From Candidatus Melainabacteria bacterium (GTDB lineage: Bacteria; Cyanobacteriota; Vampirovibrionia; Obscuribacterales; Obscuribacteraceae), in contig PLXC01000056.1 of NCBI GenBank assembly GCA_003151275.1, positions 1 to 35,094 on the forward strand: 35,094 nucleotides of DNA, written 5' to 3'. The translations under genes were made by a program, and so were the position numbers. The stretch's first letter is position 1; each line of letters begins with the position of its first letter. Shown piece by piece: positions 8,574 to 16,271 of the stretch. The notes beneath the pieces are model-generated. The model searched no databases, had not been told where the DNA came from, and was given only the letters and a program-made list of their open reading frames with translations.

Positions 8574-9593
8574 ATGCTGCCGATCGCGAAAGACTATGAG
8601 CCTATGGAAGCGACATTGACCAATGATATTCCGCGAGGTGAAGGCTGGCAGTATGAGCCGAAATGGGATGGCTTTCGTTGCATCGCGTTCAAAGATGGAG
8701 AGGACATTCAACTTCAATCGAAAAGCGGACGTGGATTAGGAAGGTATTTCCCCGAAGTTCTTCAAGCGCTTTCAATACTGAAAGCCAACCACTTTGTAAT
8801 CGATTCAGAAATCGTAATTCCTGCTGGAGACGGGTTCTCCTTCGACGACTTATTACAGAGAATACATCCAGCCGCTAGCCGAATTAAAAAGCTAGCCCAT
8901 GAAACTCCCGCTGTCATGATTGTGTTCGACATGTTGGCAAATACCAGCAGCGAATCGTTAGTGCTCGAGCCTCTAAGCCAGAGGCGAGAAGAGCTCGAGG
9001 AATTCGGACGCAAATATCTCGAGGGCAACTCACAGATAATCCTTTCACCTGCCACCACTGATGCCAACGTCACAGATGATTGGCTGAAGAAGATGGGAAA
9101 TCGCCTTGACGGCATTGTTGCAAAGCGCCTCGATCTGCCTTATCAGTCAGGAAATCGCAAGGGTATGAATAAGGTAAAAAAACTTCGCAGCGTTGACTGC
9201 GTAGTTGGCGGTTTTCGTTATGGAAGCGGCGGCAAGAAGTCCATCGGATCGCTGCTTCTGGGTCTGCACGATGAAAAAGGACTTTTAAATCATGTCGGTT
9301 TCTGCTCCTCTTTCACGGACAAAGAGCGTGTGGAATTGGTTGAAAAGCTAGAGCCCTTGATTGAAAAGCCTGGTTTCACAGGCGACGCACCAGGTGGTCC
9401 GAGTCGTTGGAGCACGGAGAGAAGCACCGAGTGGGAACCGCTGTCAAATGTTCTAGTGGCAGAGGTGACATATGATCACTTCACTAACGGCAGGTTCAGA
9501 CATGGCACCCGTTTCGTGCGCTGGAGACCGGACAAGGAGCCAAGGCAGTGCACATACGACCAAGTGCACGGCTACGTCGCTCCAGTTGTTTGA
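8574..9593 (+). CDS. ligC: ATP-dependent DNA ligase, LigC-like, 339 aa
   Basis: Seals nicks in DNA through a covalent lysyl-AMP. Motif I is YEPKWDGFR with the adenylated Lys30. VIDSEIVI (motif III), LDGIVAKR (motif IV) and KVKKLRSVDCVV (motif V) follow at the usual spacing. The last 100 residues form the OB-fold with GTRFVRWRPDK. The length equals that of the short LigC type, with no phosphoesterase or polymerase part. The start at 8574 has AGGAG six bases upstream. The longer frame from 8511 begins just after a TAATAT box and has no binding site. LigD follows after 57 bases, so the two are probably co-transcribed and serve end joining or gap repair. The closest family could also be named LigD ligase domain protein. 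Confidence 0.9.
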   Translation: MLPIAKDYEPMEATLTNDIPRGEGWQYEPKWDGFRCIAFKDGEDIQLQSKSGRGLGRYFPEVLQALSILKANHFVIDSEIVIPAGDGFSFDDLLQRIHPAASRIKKLAHETPAVMIVFDMLANTSSESLVLEPLSQRREELEEFGRKYLEGNSQIILSPATTDANVTDDWLKKMGNRLDGIVAKRLDLPYQSGNRKGMNKVKKLRSVDCVVGGFRYGSGGKKSIGSLLLGLHDEKGLLNHVGFCSSFTDKERVELVEKLEPLIEKPGFTGDAPGGPSRWSTERSTEWEPLSNVLVAEVTYDHFTNGRFRHGTRFVRWRPDKEPRQCTYDQVHGYVAPVV

Positions 9594-9650
9594 CTTAAGG
9601 AACCAGCAATTACTTTTCACGTCCATTTGAAAAATAACTGGATTGTCTAA

Positions 9651-12455
9651 ATGCTCAACGAATACAACCGCAAACGCGACTTCAAGAAAACACCCGAGCC
9701 TAGTGGCAAAGATCTCGCCAGGCTTAATGGATCGCTAAAATTCGTGATTCAAAAACATGCCGCCCGCCGTCTTCATTATGACTTCCGTCTGGAAATCGAC
9801 GGAGTGTTGGTATCATGGGCAGTACCGAAGGGTCCGGCTCTCGATCCCAAAGAAAAGCGCCTGGCCGTGCAGACTGAAGATCATCCCATGGATTATGGTG
9901 GATTTGAAGGCGTCATACCGAAAGGTGAGTATGGTGGCGGCGAAGTAATCGTTTGGGATAGTGGCACATACACACCAGATGAAGATGGCAAATTATCCTG
10001 GGGCGATCGCCTGGAAGCTCAAAAGCGGATGAGAGAAGGCTTTAAGAAGGGAAAGATCTCTATCTTTTTGGAAGGAAACAAACTTAAAGGTTCATGGACG
10101 CTTGTCAAACTAAAAAAGACCGATAAAGAGTGGCTTCTGATTAAGCACAGCGATCCGTTTGCGCGCACCGACAAAGATCCGACCGATGAAGACCAATCGG
10201 TGCTCTCCGGGCGGACTCTAGCGGACATAAAAGCAGGTAAGCCAGCTAAAAAAGTGAACTCAGCTAAGAAGCTCGAGGTGGGAAAGCCTAAGCCTTTTCC
10301 CACTTCTATCAAACCAATGTTTGCCAGCTTGGCTGATGCACCATTCACAAAAGAAGGTTGGGTTTTCGAGCCAAAAATGGATGGCATCCGCGCTATAGCC
10401 TACATCCGCAACGGCACCGCAACTCTGAAATCAAGAAATAATCTGGACCTGACAGGGCAATACCCCACTCTTGTTTCAAGCTTGCAAAAGTACAAGGGAA
10501 ATTTGGTGCTGGACGGGGAGATCATTGCTCTTAACGAAAAAGGCCGACCGTCATTTCAACATCTTCAGCAACGCCTGGGATTAACTAAGGGCGCGGATAT
10601 TCAAAATGCGGAGACAAAAACACCGATATTTTATTACGTCTTCGATATAGTTCACTGTAATGGGCGTAGTTTGGAGGAAGAGCCGCTGACGGCACGGCGA
10701 GAAGTCCTCGTCGAGCACATAACGCCATCGCAAAACATTCGTATCATCGAACAATTTCAAAATGATGGAGAATCTGCCTACGAAGCATGTGTAGCAAATG
10801 AGTTGGAAGGCGTAGTGGGCAAGCGTGAGGACAGCTTGTACGAGATGGGGCGACGTTCAAAGAGTTGGTTGAAAATCAAGTCCACTATGAGCGCGGAGTT
10901 TTTGATCTGCGGCTATACCGAGGGAACCGGTGCGCGCAATCACACCTTCGGCTCCCTGCTCTTAGGAATGCACGATGCCCAGGGCAAGCTGGTCTACGTC
11001 GGCGGAGTAGGCACCGGATTCGACGATAAGAAGTTAAAAATCCTGATGAAGCTGATGAAACCACTAATCGCAGCTAAGTGTCCGTTTGCCAAAAAACCGC
11101 CGGGGAAATTAAATCCAACCTGGGTAAAATCAGAATTGATTGCTGAAATAAAATTCGCAGAATGGACACAAGACAAAATTCTTCGCGCACCAGTTTTCCT
11201 GCGATTACGCGAAGATATAAATGCCGAAGAAGTTAAGCCCACGCCGATTGTAGAGACCAAGGATCTAAAAGCGGTTAAACCGAAGGCAACCAAATCAACC
11301 TTTAAGGCAGCGAGCACCAACCAGGAGGATTCCATGACTGCAGATATTCTCGAGCAGTTGAACACCGATAAGGAAAAACTCGAACTCGAAGTTGAAGGCA
11401 ATAGAATTCCCTTTTCCAATTTGAATAAGGTCTTCTGGCCCGGCACTGCCAACATGGAACCGGTCACAAAGCGCGATTACGCCATCTATCTTGCCAAAGT
11501 AGCTCCGTACTTGTTGCCACATTTGAGAGACCGACTAATCACCATGGTCAGATTTCCAAACGGCATTGCCCAAGGACGGTTTTACCAGAAGCACTGGGAG
11601 CAAAAGTTGCCACCATTTGTAGAGACAATCAGACACTTCACTGAACATGCAGGACACGATCAAAATTTTCTGGTTTGCAACAATATTTCGACATTGCTCT
11701 GGTTAGCACAGATAGCTGATTTGGAGCTGCACACTTCTCATACTCGCAATAATCCAGAACCCGAAGGCTCGACCCTTTCGCGTAACTATATCGGCAACGT
11801 CAAGAATCTCGAGGAATCTCTGCTCAATTATCCCGACTATGTTGTCTTCGACCTCGATCCATATTCATACAGCGGAAAAGAAAAAAAGGGTGAAGAACCA
11901 GAGCTTCACGAAAAGGGCTTCAAACAAGCTTGCGACCTTGCTTTTTGGTTGAAAGAACTGCTCGATAGCTTGAAGATCGAATCATTTATCAAAACATCCG
12001 GCAGAACTGGATTACACATCTACATTCCGATCATAAGAACGATCGACTACGATACCGTGCGCACTCTCTCAGAAATCATCGGCAGACAGATTCTCAAAGA
12101 CCATCCTGAAGATGTGACAATGGATTGGGCGATCGTGAAACGCACCGGCAAAGTCTTTCTCGATCATAATATGAATGCCAGAAGCAAAACTCTAGGCTCG
12201 ATCTATTCACCACGGGTAGCACCAGAGGCAACCATTTCAACCCCTATTGAATGGAACGAGCTGCGCAGCATTTATCCGCATGATTTCACAATGCGTTCAG
12301 TGCCTAAGCGCCTGAAAGAGAAAGGTGATTTATGGGCAGATATCCTAAATCACAAAAACGATTTGGAAAAGCTTCTGATTAACACTGACAAATCACCGGC
12401 AGTCATTGCTCCAAAAATCGCTGCAAAACAGAGAAAGAAAAAATCCGCAAGCTAG
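9651..12455 (+). CDS. ligD: Multifunctional LigD: phosphoesterase, ligase, polymerase
   Basis: 934 residues in the order PE-LIG-POL, as in Pseudomonas LigD. PE (1-160): His42, Asp44 and Arg46 in HYDFRLE, then His78 and Tyr82 in EDHPMDY; it trims 3' ends. LIG (about 215-530): EPKMDGIRA with adenylated Lys242, LDGEIIAL, and LEGVVGKRED; OB-fold to about 530. A charged, Lys/Ala/Thr-rich linker (about 530-570). POL (about 575-885): VFWPG, YQKHWEQKLP and the metal-binding DLDP with Asp734 and Asp736; this archaeo-eukaryotic primase-type domain fills gaps with ribo- or deoxynucleotides. A Lys-rich tail ends the protein. Works with Ku in non-homologous end joining, but no Ku gene is in this window. 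The ATG at 9651 has only a weak binding site. An internal start at 11334 is listed separately. Confidence 0.95.
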   Translation: MLNEYNRKRDFKKTPEPSGKDLARLNGSLKFVIQKHAARRLHYDFRLEIDGVLVSWAVPKGPALDPKEKRLAVQTEDHPMDYGGFEGVIPKGEYGGGEVIVWDSGTYTPDEDGKLSWGDRLEAQKRMREGFKKGKISIFLEGNKLKGSWTLVKLKKTDKEWLLIKHSDPFARTDKDPTDEDQSVLSGRTLADIKAGKPAKKVNSAKKLEVGKPKPFPTSIKPMFASLADAPFTKEGWVFEPKMDGIRAIAYIRNGTATLKSRNNLDLTGQYPTLVSSLQKYKGNLVLDGEIIALNEKGRPSFQHLQQRLGLTKGADIQNAETKTPIFYYVFDIVHCNGRSLEEEPLTARREVLVEHITPSQNIRIIEQFQNDGESAYEACVANELEGVVGKREDSLYEMGRRSKSWLKIKSTMSAEFLICGYTEGTGARNHTFGSLLLGMHDAQGKLVYVGGVGTGFDDKKLKILMKLMKPLIAAKCPFAKKPPGKLNPTWVKSELIAEIKFAEWTQDKILRAPVFLRLREDINAEEVKPTPIVETKDLKAVKPKATKSTFKAASTNQEDSMTADILEQLNTDKEKLELEVEGNRIPFSNLNKVFWPGTANMEPVTKRDYAIYLAKVAPYLLPHLRDRLITMVRFPNGIAQGRFYQKHWEQKLPPFVETIRHFTEHAGHDQNFLVCNNISTLLWLAQIADLELHTSHTRNNPEPEGSTLSRNYIGNVKNLEESLLNYPDYVVFDLDPYSYSGKEKKGEEPELHEKGFKQACDLAFWLKELLDSLKIESFIKTSGRTGLHIYIPIIRTIDYDTVRTLSEIIGRQILKDHPEDVTMDWAIVKRTGKVFLDHNMNARSKTLGSIYSPRVAPEATISTPIEWNELRSIYPHDFTMRSVPKRLKEKGDLWADILNHKNDLEKLLINTDKSPAVIAPKIAAKQRKKKSAS
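11323..11336 (+). promoter_or_regulatory. Internal in-frame ribosome binding site and ATG in ligD
   Basis: AGGAGG (11323-11328), five bases, then ATG (11334), all inside ligD and in its reading frame (codon 562: residues QEDS-M-TADILEQL). It falls in the flexible linker about a dozen residues before the polymerase domain. Initiation here would give a 373-residue free POL protein from the same message. The site is better than the one in front of ligD itself. Confidence 0.5.
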
Positions 12456-12461
12456 CTGGCG

Positions 12462-13598
12462 TCATCCACGATTTAGCGCCTCTTGCTCCCTTTTCTGAGC
12501 TTCGGTTGATTCCTGCAGGAGGGTCTTCTCTGCTGGCTTTGCTTTGTTGACAGGGCGAGCGATCGAGTCGTCATCTTTGCTTAACTTTGCGGCCGTAGCA
12601 AAGTCATCGATTGCTTTTTGATGCTCTCCTACTGCGGAGAGAGCTAGACCTCTTCGATAAAAGATCCATGCCGGTGGATCCTTTTCGATCAGTACCCTAT
12701 TGAAATCGGTCAGTGCTTCCTGATTCCTTCCAAGGCGAGACAACACACAGCCCCTGTAAGCTTTGGCGGTAGAATCATTTTCGTCCAAAGAGATGCCGGC
12801 GTTCAAATCCGCGAGGGCTTCCGCATTCTTTTGCAGGTCAAAATTACAATAGCCGCGCGAAATATATACCGACGAGTCTCTCTCGTCATTGCGATGTGAA
12901 CGTTTTTCTTTCTCAATTAACGATATCGCTTGATTGTACGAATCTAGAGCCGCTGGATTTCTGTTGTCATATGAATTCCCGAGTCCATCCAGAGCAGTTA
13001 TCAAAGTGGTTTTATCGTCAGTCGACAAATTTTTCGCCAGTTCCACGATCTTCTTGTGGCATGCAATTGCCCCGTTGACATTACCTTCTTGCTCAAGACA
13101 TCTAGCAAGCCAACGCCGAGCCATGATAGGAAATGATTTCGGGACGCCGTGATTTAGCGGCTCCTGAATAGATTTCTCGAAATACTGTTCAGCAGTTTTC
13201 CATTTCCGAAAGTGGTACTCGAATTTTCCGGCTCTCAGCATGACGATTCTCGTCAACTGTGAACCGGATCCTAGAAGTTCTGACAGCTCATCGACGGCAT
13301 CTGCAAATGACCGATGTCCAACCGTATAGTTCTTGTCTCTCTGAGCCTTTTCCCCATCAAAAACTTTGAATTCTGCAGACAACAATCGTTTTTGCTTATC
13401 ATTATCAAAGGCAGCCTGCAAAATTTCTTGAGATAAAGCAATCGTTAATGGCGAGTCTTGATCGGGCTTCTGGATCGATTCTGCAGTTCTTACAAAGAGA
13501 ACGCAAAGCAACCCAAAAATTATCGCGAAAAGACTCGCACCCAAGATGACATAACGCTCCGGTGATTTCCAGTCAGTGCCAAATATTTTTGAAAACAA
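12462..13598 (-). CDS. Membrane-anchored TPR protein, 378 aa
   Basis: One N-terminal membrane segment (about 17-36, VILGASLFAIIFGLLCVLFV) is followed by a short linker. Six or more TPR-like helical hairpins then follow (for example YISRGYCNFDLQKNAEALADLNAGISLD, AYRGCVLSRLGRNQEALTDFNRVL and FYRRGLALSAVGEHQKAIDDFATAAKL). The tail is Lys/Glu-rich (AEKTLLQESTEAQKREQEAL). It probably holds partner proteins at the outer face of the inner membrane. The only start in reach is a TTG at 13598 with a weak site (AGG about eleven bases upstream). It lies 83 bases after the PP2C gene on the same strand and converges with ligD, the stops being six bases apart. No enzymatic role is visible. Confidence 0.82.
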   Translation of the reverse strand: MFSKIFGTDWKSPERYVILGASLFAIIFGLLCVLFVRTAESIQKPDQDSPLTIALSQEILQAAFDNDKQKRLLSAEFKVFDGEKAQRDKNYTVGHRSFADAVDELSELLGSGSQLTRIVMLRAGKFEYHFRKWKTAEQYFEKSIQEPLNHGVPKSFPIMARRWLARCLEQEGNVNGAIACHKKIVELAKNLSTDDKTTLITALDGLGNSYDNRNPAALDSYNQAISLIEKEKRSHRNDERDSSVYISRGYCNFDLQKNAEALADLNAGISLDENDSTAKAYRGCVLSRLGRNQEALTDFNRVLIEKDPPAWIFYRRGLALSAVGEHQKAIDDFATAAKLSKDDDSIARPVNKAKPAEKTLLQESTEAQKREQEALNRG

Positions 13599-13681
13599 GC
13601 GTCAATCTACCTGCTGGTGTTCTCACTAGCATACCAGCGCGCTCAATTATCGCACCAACGAGCAAATGTTTCGTCGTTATT

Positions 13682-14419
13682 TTATTCAGCTTCGAAGCAA
13701 TGGATAGCAATCACCGTGACGTTGTCTGGTGCGCCGTTATCGATTGCTGACCTGAGAAGATTTTCGCATGCCACCACTGGATCTTCCATTCGTCCGTTAA
13801 CAGCAATCTCCTCGTCGTCCAATTCATACGACAATCCATCCGTGCACAGCAAGATAGTATCCTTTGGTTTCAACTGGAAGTCTTGCTGTTCAATATCTAC
13901 GGTCTCAACATGACCGATTGCGCGAAGGAGCAATTTTTTACCACAGCTGGTGTGCCGAACCTGCTCAGCCGTTATTTTTCCCGCTTTGATCATTTCATTC
14001 AACAATGTATGATCGGACGTCAACAATTCTGCGCGCTCAGCGCGAATGCGGTATGCCCGTGAATCACCGACGTGGCTGATTGCTATTCTGCCATCTGAAA
14101 ATGGTATAGCCAATACAACAGTGCTACCGCTAGGGTGACTATGGTCCAGATTGGCTTGCAAAACGCATTTATTGGCGCGGGATATGGCTTCTACCATCCA
14201 ATTTTTGACCTCGTCCATGTCTGAGTTTGGTTGTCCTTCGCGCCATAAGCCTTCGATCGCTGCCATTGTCATTGCGGAGGCCTGCTCACCGCGTCCAGAA
14301 CCGCCCATGCCATCTCCTACAGCAAACACTCGTTTGTCCGGACTGATGAAAAAACTATCTTCGTTTGTTTTCCGTACGGAGCCACAATCAGTTACGCCAG
14401 CAACACTCCATCTCAACAT
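13682..14419 (-). CDS. PP2C-type Ser/Thr protein phosphatase, 245 aa
   Basis: Removes phosphate from Ser/Thr using two metal ions. The bacterial PrpC/Stp pattern is complete: DCGSVRKTNEDSF near the N-terminus, VGDGMGG (Asp36, Gly37), SGSTVVLAI, HVGDSRAY, LLCTDGL and GAPDNVTVI at the C-terminus. The protein is soluble and has no extra domain. The frame extends upstream to 14479, but two ATGs lie closer: 14425, which almost touches the GAGGAG site, and 14419, seven bases from it. The latter is chosen and gives the usual MLRWSVAGVTD start. An anchored TPR protein follows on the same strand. The partner kinase is not next to it; the kinase at 30854 belongs to another operon with its own phosphatase. 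Confidence 0.93.
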   Translation of the reverse strand: MLRWSVAGVTDCGSVRKTNEDSFFISPDKRVFAVGDGMGGSGRGEQASAMTMAAIEGLWREGQPNSDMDEVKNWMVEAISRANKCVLQANLDHSHPSGSTVVLAIPFSDGRIAISHVGDSRAYRIRAERAELLTSDHTLLNEMIKAGKITAEQVRHTSCGKKLLLRAIGHVETVDIEQQDFQLKPKDTILLCTDGLSYELDDEEIAVNGRMEDPVVACENLLRSAIDNGAPDNVTVIAIHCFEAE

Positions 14420-14642
14420 CGACATTCTCCTCAATCGTGTTTGCGATTCGCCAGTTCTCATTAAATCAGAAACGAGCAAATCTTCAGGTCTTACCTAACA
14501 ACTTATATCGATTGGACTGCGACTTGACCCAAGTTCCGACAGTTGTATAAGTGTATCTCTGCGCAACGTATTCGGAGCGCATGCAGGCAGGCCAGCCCAG
14601 ATGCCACTTCTAATGGTGCGGTGATTAAATCCCCGACTTGCA

Positions 14643-15962
14643 CTATCCGACCAGGCGAACTCCCCAAATAAAGAACTGCGGGTGTTGTCCGGCAAAGCCA
14701 ACAAAGAAATACAGAGCAATTGCAACACCCAGCAATGACCATGCCCAACCCACACCTTTCCATGGAATTTCATAGTATTTTTCAAGCAGGTAGATGGTAA
14801 AGAATGTGCCACCAATACCCAATAGAGAGCCGATCTTAAAGGTCGAACCTAAGTAAAGGGCTGCAAGACCGGAAGCAATAGTAATTGCTTGCATCATGAA
14901 ATAACGAGAAAAGCCCTTTCGCTCAGTTTCTTTGCCCTTTGGATTGTATGCTTTGGTGCAGCAGTACCATTTGCTGCTTATCACAAGCAAGCCCAAGTAA
15001 TAGACGAACGCGCCCATAAATACGCAGCCTGTGTCGAAGAGTCTGATGCATTCAGGCAGAGAGCTGGAGAGGATGTTTGTTGCTACGTAAGGTGTAAGAA
15101 TGAGCAAGGATGCCAGCGTCGACTTTGGCACCTGTTTCTCCTTTTCCCATCCAATAGCTATGCATCCGGGACGGGTAATGAAGGAGAACCCGAGAAATGA
15201 TTGCAAGGCCATAACAGCAATGAACGCGACGAAGTGCGGAATGCCTGAATTTGGAAATGCTTGGTGAAAGCAAATTGCGATCCCGCACCAAGCAATTGCG
15301 CACAATCCAGATAGGACGGTGGGAAAGCTGACAGCTCCTGGTCCGGCATACACGCGGTCCGAATCAGAATAATTGACAGATGGTTTCCGAAGCTTCCAAT
15401 GCAACGAATAACTCAGGAAGATGCATCCAGCAAATGCAAGCGCTGACGGAACAACCAGCCACAGCGACTGGATTTCGACAGACCAGAAGGCGAACGGTGG
15501 CACAAAATAGGCCCAAACAAGAAGACCCATTGTGACAAAATAAGCTAAACACTCATAAAAACCTTTTGGCAGTGACTTCAAAAAATCACGTAAATAATAG
15601 CCAATTAGACCAGTGACTGCTAGCAATAATGCAATGCCGGCCAGAACGATGACACTGTTGAGGAACAGTCCAAAGCCTGCAGCTCTCTGTCCACCGGATG
15701 CCACTTCGTAGATCTCCTCAGGTGTGACCGAGTGTCCGACAATCTGTGCTGCTGTTTCGCAATAGAAAGTGTTTGCCGTGTCCGCCTCTTTCTGCGTGAT
15801 CAGTTTGCGTTCGGCCAATTCTCGTATCACGGACAACTTAGTTTGTGCTTGTCCTATTGAAACAAGCTGTTCTTGATTCATTTGGTCTGTTGCCTGGGCC
15901 GAGAGTGGCAGGAAAAGAACCAGCAGAACAGCGACCAGGAATTGATTCACTCCGAAACGCAT
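14643..15962 (-). CDS. Multi-pass membrane protein of unknown function, 439 aa
   Basis: The ATG at 15962 has GGAGG six bases upstream, so the start is firm. A signal peptide (MRFGVNQFLVAVLLVLFLPLSAQA) leads to a 75-residue soluble part with a helical segment (LSVIRELAERKLITQKEADTANTFYC), which should lie outside. About nine or ten hydrophobic segments follow, with short loops and several Trp/Tyr-rich edges (KWYCCTKAY, LLEKYYEIPWKGVGW). I do not recognise the family. The topology resembles small-molecule transporters or membrane-embedded enzymes, but no catalytic or nucleotide-binding motif is visible. It stands alone: about 220 bases separate it from the PP2C gene and 165 from the ABC operon. 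Confidence 0.8.
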   Translation of the reverse strand: MRFGVNQFLVAVLLVLFLPLSAQATDQMNQEQLVSIGQAQTKLSVIRELAERKLITQKEADTANTFYCETAAQIVGHSVTPEEIYEVASGGQRAAGFGLFLNSVIVLAGIALLLAVTGLIGYYLRDFLKSLPKGFYECLAYFVTMGLLVWAYFVPPFAFWSVEIQSLWLVVPSALAFAGCIFLSYSLHWKLRKPSVNYSDSDRVYAGPGAVSFPTVLSGLCAIAWCGIAICFHQAFPNSGIPHFVAFIAVMALQSFLGFSFITRPGCIAIGWEKEKQVPKSTLASLLILTPYVATNILSSSLPECIRLFDTGCVFMGAFVYYLGLLVISSKWYCCTKAYNPKGKETERKGFSRYFMMQAITIASGLAALYLGSTFKIGSLLGIGGTFFTIYLLEKYYEIPWKGVGWAWSLLGVAIALYFFVGFAGQHPQFFIWGVRLVG

Positions 15963-16106
15963 AAGAATCCTCCAACCATCTAAGCTCAATGTTCTCTGAT
16001 TTTAGGCATTCGTCCGGCATCGTGAGCCTAGAACAAGACAGTTTAAAGAGTGTTCGCTAGAGAAACTGGTTAGTGGCCTCAGTGCCGATTGGTCAAGGAG
16101 GATACA

Positions 16107-16271
16107 ATGGCAGTCTCACCAATATCTCAAAGGGGACGAGACGGCGGTTTAAAAACGAGATACGCCCCCAATGCAGAACATATAAATGCCAATGAAATTG
16201 CCTGCGGAGTTTGCCACGTGGACTCTGGAACGGATGAAATGGTAATCGCTAAAGCATTGTGTGAAGCATGA
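16107..16271 (+). CDS. Possible 54-residue ORF with perfect ribosome binding site, antisense to an exporter gene
   Basis: AAGGAGG (16095-16101), five bases, ATG (16107): an ideal start that opens a 54-codon frame (MAVSPISQRGRD..., ending ...ALCEA). From 16127 it runs antisense to the 3' end of the permease-protease gene. Only the first seven codons are outside that gene, so the coding evidence is thin. The sequence contains CGVCHVDSG, but this may be the shadow of the opposite strand. It may be a real small gene, the start of a gene cut off when the exporter operon arrived, or chance. Confidence 0.25.
   Translation: MAVSPISQRGRDGGLKTRYAPNAEHINANEIACGVCHVDSGTDEMVIAKALCEA

Noticed and set aside
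8208..8717. 169-codon minus-strand frame
   Set aside because: It crosses the zinc-ribbon gene, the intrinsic terminator and the start of ligC in antisense, which no real gene would do here.
10994..11467. 157-codon minus-strand frame inside ligD
   Set aside because: It is antisense to conserved ligase and linker codons; the Ser/Phe/Leu-rich translation is typical of a shadow frame.
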